From Nemertoderma westbladi (Eukaryota > Xenacoelomorpha > Nemertodermatida > Nemertodermatidae), in assembly GCA_032718475.1 (NCBI GenBank), contig JAUCBJ010009132.1, positions 114,118 to 178,117 of the forward strand: a stretch of 64,000 bases of DNA. Direction: 5' to 3'. Shown here piece by piece: positions 1-10,918 of the stretch. Position numbers and translations under genes: made by a program. How positions within the stretch are numbered: position 1 is the stretch's first letter; the number at the start of each line of letters is the position of its first letter. The notes below the pieces were generated by a model that was not told the origin of the DNA, did no database searches, and was given only the letters and a program-made list of their open reading frames with translations.

Positions 1-896
1 CGGCTCTGGAGTCAATTGTTTTCAGACTTTAGAAGAAACATTAGTAGGCTTAGATTATAGAACGTATAACTGTTATCTCGCCATAATTATCAACTAACCA
101 AACAATCATATCATATCTTAACCTACCGTCTTAATGCTGTTTACTGTTGTTATTGTTTGTATCAGTTGGTTGAATATTATTATTTGGAGAACATCTATAA
201 AGAACCCAAATTTCCCAATTTTCTTGATACACTACAGGTTAGAGAGACAGGATACATATAACAATTGCGACTTATGTTATCGTGGTTTGTAGTGAACCTA
301 ATGCTATTTGATAGGCACTACATGAGTCAATTGCTGTTCTCTTTATGTGTGATAAAATTCATTGACGGTCGGCAGATTAGTGTGCAGTATTGTGCGGTAC
401 CGGTAGTGTGCATGATTGTGGCTGATAACTAAGCATTTCCTAAAGAATGCGCCTCATACGTGAATCATAAGCCTTACCGACTTACCGTTGTGTTTAGTAT
501 AAGTCATAGCTCTGTTTACCTAGATAGAGCGCCACGTCCTAAAGGAACTGTTAATATTTCCCGAAAGTGAATAATATTGGTCAGAAATTATTTATTAACG
601 ATCAATCGAATAATACAGTAAGCTTACACTGCAATAACAATCTAAGCCCTCCGAATCCAGTCTCCCGGGTATATCCAGCGGGTGAATGGACGCGCACTAG
701 ACTGGCTTCGGCTAATGTTGTGTTTATTGGTATTAAATACTTGTCATTTTCTAAAGTCTATTTATAAACCAAAAGACATATAAATTTTGGCAGGTTAAAC
801 TGCTAAAGGTCTTCAAAAGCGCGTACAATAACAGTTATTTTCTTTATTGCAGTAAGCAATAAAGTTGAAAGTACCGGTAGACCGGTAAACCTGAAT
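1..896. other. No gene recognised
   Basis: AT-rich noncoding DNA. Only short ORFs without domains are present. It may be part of the upstream region of the BEL/Pao relic that follows, but no LTR pair could be matched between this region and 7226-8925. Confidence 0.4.
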
Positions 897-1040
897 CGGT
901 ACTGCTGTAGGTCCGTAGGCCCAACTGCCAGAATGGGTACTGCTGTAGGTCCGTAGGCCCAACTGCCAGAATCGGTACTGCTGTAGGTCCGTAGGCCCAA
1001 CTGCCAGAATCGGTACTGCTGTAGGTCCGTAGGCCCAACT
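897..1040. repeat. 38-bp tandem repeat, about 3.8 copies
   Basis: A 38-bp unit beginning CGGTACTGCTGTAGGTCC starts at 897, 935, 973 and 1011. The last copy is cut short at 1040 and the copies are almost identical. The short antisense ORFs here only reflect the repeat. Confidence 0.9.
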
Positions 1041-1219
1041 TTCCTAACCGGTACTTCCAGTATAAGTACATTAGTATTATTCGATTTTGATTATTGTATA
1101 CCGGTAGGTCTCGATATTAAATCGGGGACGCCTGGTTTTTATTGGGATTTTACTTAGGTCTATTTCTGTCAGTTTTATTTCCTAGTAAGTTAATATTGAG
1201 CTGAAGACGTGTAAGTCTG

Positions 1220-1810
1220 CTCAGATTGTTCAGATAATTGTAGGCCGGACTGTTGTCGGACTGTTGTTGGGTCTGGAGAGATTGCGGCGTGTGTGGAGTT
1301 TGTCCGATAAAGTGCCAGTTAGTAAGTTGGGGCAGCCAGAGCTGTAAGGTCAATCCACTCTTAAAGAATAAGTAGTACTACCGTGTTAGAACGCATACTA
1401 ACTAACCATTTTGGAATCTGCACATACTGTAGTTTATTTAGGCTTGATAGTAGTCTGCCAGCGTTTTTAGTCTGTGTTTGTTTGTGTGGTCTGTTCAGGT
1501 ACCGTAATAGTTATTACTCAGATATTTTGTAGGCTGGATTGTTGTCTAGCTATTATTAGGTCTGAAGAGATTGCTGCGTGTGTAGAGTTTGTCTGATAAA
1601 GTGCCAGTTAGTAAGTTGGGGCAGCCAGAGCTGTAAGGTCAATCCCCTCTTAAAGAATAAGTCGTACTACCGTGTTAGAACGCATACTAACTAACCATTT
1701 CGGAATCTGCACATACTGTAGTTTATTTAGGCTTGGTGGTAGTCTGCCAGCGTTTGGTTTGTATTTTGTTTGAGTATTCTGTACGGGTAGCGTAATATTT
1801 ATTATTCAGA
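1220..1810. repeat. Tandem duplication of about 289 bp
   Basis: The segment from about 1242 (AGGCCGGACTGTTG) recurs at about 1531 (AGGCTGGATTGTTG) with a constant offset of 289 bp. It includes a long near-identical stretch around 1311-1470 and 1600-1759. This is noncoding sequence upstream of the first BEL/Pao frame and may be a leader or LTR subrepeat. Confidence 0.85.
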
Positions 1811-2742
1811 GTTTATGCGATTATTCGCAACATTCATGTCCCCAAGTTTATTCCTACAGTAATTGTGCTTGTTACACATACCGTTATAGTTAAATTAACC
1901 CCGGTACTACACGGGCTGCTTGGCGTAGGTAAAGACTGGTGACTTTGTGCTCCGGTCACTCCAGCAGATGCCGTGGTTCTTTTAACTGTTCAAGTATATT
2001 TAACTGCTGGTTATTTGTTTTTAATAAGTACTTGTACCTAATTTAGGGTTTGGTGTACAGTGCTTTCCGAAAGTAATTAGTGTGTAGGCAGTGTATTGTG
2101 TTGTAAAGTGGTTAATAGGCACGTTGGATCTGGTAGTCCGCGGTAATTAACTTCTAGGTAGGAACACTCCGTGATACATAACGTAGTACCTATAGCGATA
2201 CGGCTATAGGTCGTCAGACGGTGGTATTTTTCCTATCTGGACAGCGCAACATATTTACTACTACTTATTATTTTCAAATACCGTAGTACCCTGTCCGTTG
2301 TAATAACCAGAAATTCTAACCCTTTGTTAGGCTGGTTTGTAGACTTCCTGTAAAATTACCCTAAAAATTTCGTACGTAATATTTTTTGTTGTGTTTAATT
2401 AGAGATTTAATCTCACCCGTATCGTAAGTAATTCGTAGATAAGTAACTTAGGAAGTAGAATTATTTGTTTTAGTGTCCAATAAGTAGCACTTCACTGAGA
2501 GCGCACAGCTTTTGTGTAGTGATTAATTCCCAGAAATAATAACATCTATTTCAATATTGTAACAAAACCCCTCATACGCGCACATATAAATCCACTAAAT
2601 CTATTAATAAAATAGTAGGCCTGTTATACAACACTTAGGTCTTAATATCAGTTGGACTGCTGCTCAAATAACGGTAATAAAGTAAGTAAAGTAACCAAGT
2701 AACCCCTAACATTCAGAAATTCAATTATTTAAAATAATTGAC
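1811..2742. other. Noncoding, nothing recognised
   Basis: AT-rich sequence with no ORF that resembles a protein family and no RNA gene. It lies between tandem repeats upstream of the BEL/Pao relic. Confidence 0.4.
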
Positions 2743-2990
2743 ATACCGGTATTTACAATAGGCTTATTATATTTATTCTATAAATTTAGGCTGAAATCAT
2801 ACCGGTATTCTGTAATTAATTCTAGTCTGTAATAATTATACTTATATACTATAAGTGTCAGCTGTATACCGGTATTCATGATAGGCCTATTATATATTTA
2901 TATATATTTGTGCTAAAATTATATACCGGTACTCTGTGACAAATCTAGTCTGTAATAATACTTATATATATACTATAAGCATACCGGTAT
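2743..2990. repeat. Imperfect repeat of about 120 bp, two copies
   Basis: The word ATACCGGTAT marks the unit starts at 2743, 2866 and 2981. Each unit has a second ATACCGGTA-like word in its middle, followed by a shared CTAGTCTGTAATAAT stretch. TACCGGTA words are frequent throughout this leader. Confidence 0.7.
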
Positions 2991-3124
2991 TCTAATATAT
3001 TATATATATCACGCTACACTGAGTAGCAGTATCGGTAATTAATTGTGAGGCTAACAGTGATACTGAATTACTAGACTTGCTTTAACTGTAATATAGCAGT
3101 AGGCATTCAACTGTACAATCGAAC

Positions 3125-4591
3125 ATGGCTGACACAAGGCAAACTCTGTCAGATAGTCTCCTAGAAACAACAGCCTGTTTCTCAGATCAAAGTGTAGAGA
3201 ATCCCAGACCGAGATCTGAAACCCCTCATACTGTAAGAAGGGCAACCCCTGCAGTGGTTGTGTCAGAACCTAGGTTGGTAGAAAAGATTTCGCAATTTGC
3301 GAAGTTAGTGAAGCGCCGTTGGTCTGCCATAGGCACTCGGGCCCAAGTCAAGCGGGATCAAGAAGAAGCTATAAAACAGCAGCAACCTCCTAGCCAAGAA
3401 CCTAGTTCTCAGCGGCCCGATAGCTCCAGTAGTTCGGATACTGTTGAGCGGACGCCCGAACGCGGAGCGAAGATGGCGGATACGGTTTATGATGAGCGGC
3501 CAACCTATGAAGAATCAACCGACGCCACTTCTTCTCAAGTGGAAAGCGAGGTGGAAAGCGAAGTGGAAAGCGAATTAACAGCAGCAGAGAAGCCGCGAAC
3601 TAGAGACGCCATTGACATCTATCTGTCAGACTATCAGCGATTCATAGGAGACGAAGAGTTGAGGAGACGACTGTCTGGACTTCGCCCTAATAGTGAAGGA
3701 ACCAAGCTTGTGTTGGACGCAATCGATGCGGAAATGTTAGCTGCAAACCAAGCTAAATTTGATTAAAAACTCCACCTCGTTAGAGTCCAAGAAGAACAAG
3801 TAAAGAAAAAACGGATAGAGGACAGAAAGGCAGTAGCAGCGGCGAAAGCGGCAGCGGCAGTGGAAGAGGCAAAAGCGGCAGCGGCAGTGGAAGCGGCAAC
3901 GGCAGTAGCATCGGCGAAACCGGCAGAGGCAGTAGCAGAAGCAAAAGCGGCAGCGGCAGTGGAAGCAGCCAAAGCAGCAGCAGCAATGGCATTGGCAGAA
4001 GCAGAACAGAGGGCGTCTGAAGAGACCACACAACTGGAGTTGGAAAATCTTCAAGAGACGCAAGACAACATAAATAAACAGTTAACTGCTAGTCAAATGC
4101 AGATGATGAGTCGATCTACTCCCAAACGTCAAGAATACACATCATCGGAAGAAGGCGAGACCACCGATCCTGAAGGCGGAGGAAATAGATCTCGTCTAAG
4201 CAGGCGTAGAAAAACATCTCACCGTTATAAATTGCCTGATTTGCCCCCAGCGGTTAGAAGACAACTAGCTAGCACAGACTTAGGTAGTACAGAACCCACA
4301 GAACAAATTATTCAGGTCAAAAGACTCCCTACAATAGTTGATGAGCCTGAAATAATTAGGCCTGTCGTTCCCAAAGCCACTCCTGTGCTAGAGACCCCTG
4401 TACTTCCAGAGCTTAACTCTAAATTCCCTTTACACAGTACTACACTGCCTGTACCCGGTAGAACAGTCCATGAGAATGTCCCTGTCCTGGAAGCTGAGAG
4501 AGAAATCAAAGATTTGTCTCTCGTCGTCCCGCGTCAGCCCGCTACAATGTTGGCGACTCCCGCTTCGGCGGTCGAGTGGGTAGAGGAGTGA
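3125..4591 (+). pseudogene. BEL/Pao relic: N-terminal Gag region, interrupted
   Basis: The ATG at 3125 opens a Gag-like frame that lacks recognisable domains. It is rich in charged residues, with a Val-Glu-Ser repeat near codons 140-150 and a long Ala/Glu-rich stretch coded by 3830-4020 that is probably a coiled coil. The frame is cut by TAA at 3764-3766 and TGA at 4589-4591, but no base is gained or lost: 3125-3766, 3767-4591 and 4592-7225 are all in one frame. The segments are therefore one ancestral Gag reading frame with two nonsense codons. The Ala-rich block resembles the Ala/Glu/Ser/Arg blocks in the Gag of the second element at 14449-21996, which supports the same superfamily. Inferred to be a dead copy. 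Confidence 0.75.
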
Positions 4592-4600
4592 CGGCGGGGG

Positions 4601-7225
4601 ATGAATCTCCTGCTCGGACAGATGCAGGAGACTGTCTACCAACTTAAGGGAACAGTAAGGGAAGGTAGGGCAGAATTGCAAGAAGTGCAGCAAAGTATCG
4701 CGCTGGAACGCGACAAATTAGTCAATATACAAAAGGGTATACCAATACCCCCAGTAACATTGTGTCAACCTGTTAGGTCTGAAGTATTACATGCGCAAGG
4801 TGTGGAGCCTACACGCATCTATACTGCTAGTGAAGTAGAAACTCCTATAGCAAACCCTATTAAGGGTGATTATAAACCTGTTGTTAATGATATTCCCTAT
4901 AGACCTGATAATAATCCGGGAAATTTATATACCGATAATTCGATATTAAATAACACGATGGCCCAAGAAAGCTTTACGCGTCAGATGGCTAGAACAGAAG
5001 CCCGCCAAGCGGGTAAAGTGGGAGAGATCGTCAAATTCAATGGAGATGAGATGAAATGGTTACCTTTCAATGAATATTACAAAGATAGCATACAGAACTC
5101 TGTACTATCTAACGGAGAGAAACTTAGATTCCTCATCAAGTGCTTGGAAGGACCTCCCAAGTTAATGGCGTTAAAGTTTATTGGACATCCAGATGGATTA
5201 AGACAAGTTTGGGATACATTAAACACCAGGTATGGTAACAAGGATAATATAGCTAAGTATTTGTATGCAAAATTAGTAGCCCCCAGAAACTTCCTTAGTA
5301 GCGGGATTATAGAATTTTCCGATGAGATTCAGGAGATCTGTAGACAATTGGACTGGTTAGGTAAGTCTCATGAATATCAGAGTTCCATGGTTATTGGAGC
5401 AGTAGTCTCTACTTTACCAAAGGGTGGAGTATGTACACGTTGGGACAAGAAAGTGTTGTATATGAATGAGCAGCAACGACGAAGTCCTACCATGGCTGAT
5501 CTCATGTCCTTCTTAGATGGTGAAGTAAAACTACAACTCATCAAGCAGTCCAGAGAGAAAACATCGGAAAATAAGGTAAGTGAGAAACCCGTTTCTAGGA
5601 GAAGAGTAACACCAGTGTGTTACACTGACGACGGCGAAAGCCAAGCTTCTCAAGAAGAGGACAGCGGGAAAGACACAGCAAAATCTTACTATGACAACAA
5701 GACCTATAAAGACGTAAGTAAATATAAGTCTCGAACCAGTGACAGGAGAGAACAGGTAACAACAACTCCTCCTACGTCTCCTAAGATAATTCACGGAAGA
5801 AAGCCCGAAGAAAGAACGAGAGTGCATAACGTTACCCAAGGTAAAGTGAGTAACATCAAACCAAAATGTGCGCTGTGCGACGGGCCCCACCGTTTGAGTG
5901 TCTGTGCTGAATTCCTAAAGAAATCCCTGGTAGACAGACGTGAAGTCATGTGGGATAAGCGGTTATGCTATAATTGCCTCAGACAAGGACACCAACGGCG
6001 AACCTGTTACTCCGACGTAAGGTATGCAAAGTGCGGTGCGAAACATCACATCTTGTTACACAGTGAATTCGAACGAAACAACCCGAGTCAGGTAAGTGAG
6101 CCCGAACTACATGCCCAATTCAGTGATGTAAATGACACAGATCAAGAGTCTGAGATGGAAGGATTCTATACTGACGAATTCTCCGACGCCAACGAATCCT
6201 GTTACCTAATCAATACCGCGGTGTATCGAGCACTTACTTACGAAAAGGACACCGACAATGAGTTTCCCCCAACTACCTTTGACAGACAACCATCTTGGAA
6301 AGCTCCAACTTCCAACGTAGGAATCAGAGAATTTCCTGTAGTGCAGGTAAGAGTTCACGGTCCTAACAAAAGTTACATAGTGAACGCCCTCCTTGACTCC
6401 GGCAGCACAGGAACATTCATCGATCAAGAACTAGCCGAAGATATCTTTGCTGGACAACCCAAATTCCGGACTAAATTGAATATGTCAGGAATTATGCAGG
6501 TTTGGAAATCTACCCTAACGGCAGATTACTATGTAGGTGTGTTGTCCACCCCCCAGGATAAATTAGGAGCACAAGGTATAAGGTCGGTAAAAATGGTGGC
6601 TATAAAGAACTTCGCTACTCGCAAATACTCGCAAATACTCATCGGCCAAAACGCGCATGAGGCGCTCGAGACATTGGAGAAACGGCCTGCTCAACCGCAG
6701 CCACTACAAACCTATGCGGTAAGAACTAGAGTAGGTTGGTACTTCACTGGCCCTTCCCGTAGAACTCTCAAAGAGAGATTACCTCAACAACAGGTATACC
6801 AAGTAAAGGAATGGGAAGTGGAGAGCAGTGATGTGGACGATCCAACTGAGGGAACACCATACTCCTCAGATAATGACGATATTAACTCCAATGTAGATCA
6901 ATGGAGACATTGCCTTGGGACGATTAATCCAGCCGACATCGCTTCCAGAGGAGCAACTCCTCAAGAACTGATAGATACTCCAGGCTGGTTAGGTGGATCC
7001 GACTTCTTAAGTAAAGAAGAAGAAGAATGGCCTCCTCATCTTACCACGGCGGAGATTAGACAGGCCAAGGGAGCGGAGAAAGTAACACAACAACTCAATC
7101 GCCCAGCTAGTCGTTTATGTTTACTGGAAAGAGACCGAAAACTGTCCGGAAACTATGGAAGGCAAGATACTCTTCCTACGACCACTTCCCTAATCCGACA
7201 AATATCTAGGGACTCCATAACGTAA
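4601..7225 (+). pseudogene. BEL/Pao Gag-protease with reverse transcriptase deleted
   Basis: An open frame of 874 residues, in frame with the preceding Gag segment. The order is: coiled-coil start; a BEL/Pao Gag core (DUF1759-like, about residues 140-310, with KFNGDEMKWLPFNEYY); zinc knuckles near residues 424-470 (CALCDGPHRLSVC and CYNCLRQGHQRRTC); and an aspartic protease (DUF1758-like) with the LLDSGSTGTF active-site loop near 597. Soon after the conserved RTRVGWYFTGP motif the protein passes directly into WRHCLGTINPADIASRG near residue 768. In complete elements that motif lies at the end of the RT/RNase H region. The whole RT, most of RNase H and all of integrase are absent, yet the frame stays open across the junction. 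The copy cannot replicate alone; it could at most be mobilised in trans. Confidence 0.8.
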
Positions 7226-8925
7226 TAAACATATGGAGTGGGCGTGTGACTATATCATTTTATATTTGTTTTTATTTTATATTTATGTATGTATTATTAT
7301 GTAATTTTATTATAATCGTTTCTTTTAATTTTATTTAGTAGAATGTTATTTTAGTGATTATTTAGTAGATTAGTGCAATATATTAGTGTTTATTACGTAC
7401 GTAATTACTTATAATATATTTAGTGCGATGGCGAGAAATAATTATTTTTTCTCTTTCCTTACTGTCCGTATCATATTATAAATACGTGACTACAGTAAGA
7501 TGAAATGTCCGTACTTATTAAAGTACAATAAAGCTCCTACTATATTTAAGTATTATTGGTAGGCAGAGTATTAGGAATGCAAAGTTCAGACCCTCGTGTC
7601 TCGGCTAAACCAAGCTCTGGGTAGACCTTGGAAACGACTTGCCTCTTCACACTGACATTGCTTCGTGCGATATTGCTCTTCTACCTTATATTAAATAATA
7701 CATATAGTAGCGTGATGTCCCTATAACAGTAGCGTAAAACGCAAATAAATCTGTTAAACCTTTTGACCATCTGTAATTCTAGTCGATTAAGATATCGCGG
7801 CACCCACCGATATACTTGAAAGACAAATTCTAGAATCAGTGGTTAACGTCCCCAGACAAGTTCTGGAATAAATCGGTGCCCATCTTAAATATTAATTTAA
7901 TATTTATTAAAATCTGTAAAATTCAGATCCTTTAAAATTTCTAGTCAATTAAGATATCGCAGCGCTTACCGATACTCTTAAAAGACAATTTTATAGAATT
8001 AAGGATCCTAGGTCCCCAGACATGCTCTGGAATAAAATTGTGTCAATTTTACCATCAAATAATAAAATTCACGGGAATAAATTTAAATTCATATCTTAAA
8101 TGAATTTCATAAATTGTCATTTTGTGCAATTTATAACATTCCCAAAATTCCATTAATTAATAGATCATGGGAGCGGAGATTCATCCTATTGAGTGTATTA
8201 GAGTGAGAGAATCTCCGACATATAGTCAATAGCCGATAAAATTAATAAAATCATGCATAAAGAGGATATTGACAATTAAAGAATTACTATTAAATAGCAT
8301 TCCAGATCTGTATGCATGAGAATTACCCTAATTCTACCGCTAGCTTTCCATAATGTCACCATAGCAACACCCACGCTAGAATTAGAAGCAAGTTAAAAGA
8401 ACAATAGAAAGCTTGTCCCATTGCATAGCATAGAGAATACATAGCACACTGTTAGTATCCAAAGATACACAGTAATAACGTGACATTCTGGAAGGCACTG
8501 ACTAACGGACAAATGGCCTGTATGTGTACAATTGGTGACAGTTGTGTGGAATTTGTGCGTCTATAGGTGAATGTTACTGCTAAAGTATGTTTACAGTAGC
8601 TAGTCGCAATTGTGAAAGTAGCCCAACTCTCCTATAGAAAGAACCTAAAGTGGATTCAAGCCTTTGGCACGGACAGTGGAGTGACTTGTGCCGGTTATCG
8701 TTGTCGTGCTGTTGCTACATGTTGGCGTAAACACCGCGACGACGGTACATCGGCGCTGAGAATCCCACTGTCCGGGGGCAAAGAGAGGTAGGCAGCGACG
8801 CCCGCTCGCCTAAACATAAACTCATTACAATATTAATAAACTCAGATAGCAGATATGACGGAGTTGATAGAAGATGATCTTGGTAGCAGGGAGCGATATA
8901 CTCCACCTTTACAAGCATTTGTGGA
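7226..8925. other. Noncoding sequence after the BEL/Pao relic
   Basis: AT-rich DNA with no supported gene. It probably holds the 3' noncoding part of the relic, but no LTR partner was found upstream. It contains an imperfect 162-bp duplication, listed separately. The boundary at 8925 is the edge of the next LTR. Confidence 0.5.
7779..8045. repeat. Imperfect 162-bp duplication
   Basis: CTAGTCGATTAAGATATCGC at 7779 recurs as CTAGTCAATTAAGATATCGC at 7941. Both copies continue through a shared GTCCCCAGACA...CTCTGGAATAAA stretch. The copies are roughly 80% alike by eye. Confidence 0.75.
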
Positions 8926-9532
8926 TAGATGTTAGTATATCCCTGATAGCCTCAATTTATTTGCGCCTAGCGTAAACTGCCCTACCGCCTGAACGGTACA
9001 ATCCCAATTCAGGTGAAAACACAGCAACCCCCCTAGCCTACAAGTTCTGATGTAACGGACACCGTTGTACGGCAAATAGTCGCACACACACCTGTACTTA
9101 GCAAGAGTTAAGCGTACAGTTTGCTGCACCCTAACCAATGTGTATGCCTTGTACCGGTGTGCCTACGTCCTATCTGCGTACTAGTATCTGCTCTCTCTCC
9201 CTCTCCCCCCGTAGGAATATGAAGGTCTACTGCGGTTTTCCCTGAATCAAGACAGTACAGTCCCTATGATGTAATTTTGGGCTCACAGCGTGTCACTACG
9301 TCTACCTTTTGATCTTTTGGTCTTATACTTAGGTAGCAAGGATCGAACGCTGTCTAACCTTTCAGGCGATGGGCGAATAACTCTAAAGGTATTGCGGGTT
9401 GTCTCTCGTCTACATTCCCGTGATGTTCCCGTTCATTGCTGCGGCCCGATCTCTAGCTGGCCATCCTGTCCCTGAGTTTGTTCACCGTAGTGAATCCATA
9501 GTAAAACAGAAAAGCTGAGAGAATATTCTGAC

Positions 9533-9538
9533 TTTATT
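9533..9538 (-). terminator. LTR polyadenylation signal AATAAA
   Basis: AATAAA on the - strand, about 115 nt downstream of the LTR TATA box and followed by T-rich sequence. This spacing fits a U3-R-U5 layout in which R spans roughly 9620-9515. The twin in the 5' LTR is 24176-24181. Confidence 0.5.
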
Positions 9539-9647
9539 ACAGAAGATACAATTATAATACAATGTAATCTGAGAATAAACTAAGCACGACAGAATAAATC
9601 TGAGAAGTATAGATATAAGATTGAGATAACTAATGAACGAATCGCAC

Positions 9648-9656
9648 CTTTATATA
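9648..9656 (-). promoter_or_regulatory. LTR TATA box (TATATAAAG)
   Basis: TATATAAAG on the - strand inside the LTR, upstream of AATAAA in sense order. Its copy at 24291-24299 would drive transcription of the element. A 10-bp-arm palindrome at 9675-9696 (CAATCGAGAA, AA, TTCTCGATTG) lies 19 bp upstream and is a likely regulator site. Confidence 0.55.
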
Positions 9657-9863
9657 CTAAATTTGTGCTGCAATCAATCGAGAAAATTCTCGATTGTTCT
9701 ATGGGTTCTAACAAGGTTTTAAAGATAGCTTATTGGTCCAGCTAATATATAACTTGCACGACATTGGTTACAATCAAATAACTACAGCCTTATTGGTACA
9801 GACAAATGCAATTAATTTGTAGCGGTTAATTTAAATGAGTTGAAATTCTACACAAAAAATAAT

Positions 9864-9940
9864 TCGCACTTACTAGGATTTGAACTCGATACCTACTATA
9901 CTTATAATTTCCAACGCTCTACCAACTGAGCTACTGAACC
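9864..9940 (-). other. tRNA-like segment inside LTR (3' copy)
   Basis: On the - strand it reads GGTTCAGTAGCTCAGTTGG, then TAGAGCG, a variable middle, and GAGTTCAAATCC. These match the tRNA A box (TAGCTCAGTTGGTAGAGC) and B box (GAGTTCAAATCC) with normal spacing of about 40 nt. The acceptor and T stems pair poorly, so this is a degenerate tRNA-derived segment rather than a working tRNA. It lies in U3, about 210 bp upstream of the TATA box. Confidence 0.65.
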
Positions 9941-10067
9941 ACTTGACCGATAGATGCATAATAGATAGAACCAATACGAATGAGAACTCAAAGCAATCTT
10001 TACAAAGTTAGTTCGAATAAAATAAATTTTTGAAAATCCACGGCATTTAGGGAATATAATTCTATAC

Positions 10068-10918
10068 CGCTCCATGAAAACAGGATATTATCGTGCATAA
10101 AATATACGGTTTTCACCAATAATCAATCAAACTATAGAATACTTAGGGCGTACTTACATATTTACAATTAAGTTTCAAACAATACTTCCTTTCTACGTAA
10201 TGATTCGATACAAAATAATTACAAATTCAAACTTTACGTATTTAAGGCTTTACTAAGTAAGTACAATATAAATCTAAATTAAATTCACCAATATAAATCT
10301 ATTGCATCTCAGATATTGCATAAATTCAAACAATTACAAATACAAATAAATGAAAACAATAAGAAAGGCTCGCGAGTCTTCCATCTACTATTGCATCTCA
10401 AATATTGCATAAATTCAAGTAATTACAAATACTTTCGTACCTAAATGTAGATTGCATAAGTTTTGGAATAATTACAAATATGAGTCTTTCTGAGCACAAA
10501 TTTTTCTGTCTATAAAACTTTCTCTTTAGGTACAAATACTGCTTATAAGATATAAATTGCATAATATTCGGAACAATACAAATTGCATAAGTTTGGAATA
10601 ATATAAATTGTATAAGTTCGGAATAATTACAAATATAAAATATAAATTCTTACTAAATATAAATCTTACTAACTATAAGTCTTTACTTAAATATAAATAT
10701 AAACTGCATAAGTTTAGAATAATATAAACCTTTGCATCTCAAATATGAAACATAAATCTTTCAAATATAAGTTCCTTCTAAATATAAACTTTCTAAATTT
10801 CATAAATTCGGAACAATACAAATTGCATAAGTTTTCTAAATATAAAACATATAATTCAAAATAAATCACAAATCATAAGAAAGGCTCACGAGTCTTCCGT
10901 CCACCCTTGCCCTCCCTT
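10068..10918 (-). other. AT-rich 3' noncoding tail with TTGCATAA repeats
   Basis: Between the zinc-knuckle ORF and the 3' LTR. From about 10302 to 10860 the words TTGCATAA, ATTCGGAACAAT and AATTACAAAT recur at irregular intervals of about 30 bp. Two copies of the recurring 20-bp element motif lie here (10361-10382 and 10877-10898). Just beside the LTR the sense strand reads CATGGAGCGG, a poor polypurine tract. Confidence 0.6.

Larger units (their letters stand above)
8930..10067 (-). repeat. 3' LTR of the large BEL/Pao element
   Basis: This 1138-bp stretch matches 23573-24710 with no indels and two visible substitutions (T/G at 9308 against 23951, T/C at 9326 against 23969). Identity extends four bases further left to 8926. 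In sense the LTR ends ATACTAACA, which fits the usual CA end. The two small ORFs inside (8932-9138 - and 9290-9475 +) recur in the other LTR and show no coding features. The near identity indicates a recent insertion or recent gene conversion. Confidence 0.92.

Noticed and set aside
1-8925. LTR pair for the first BEL/Pao relic
   Set aside because: No matching direct repeats were seen between 1-3124 and 7226-8925. A dot-plot could still find diverged ones.
8932-9475. Small ORFs in the LTR
   Set aside because: They are the same in both LTRs, have no family, and overlap on opposite strands in noncoding LTR sequence.
9864-9940. Functional tRNA gene
   Set aside because: The promoter boxes fit, but acceptor and T stems do not pair well and it is part of an LTR present in both copies.
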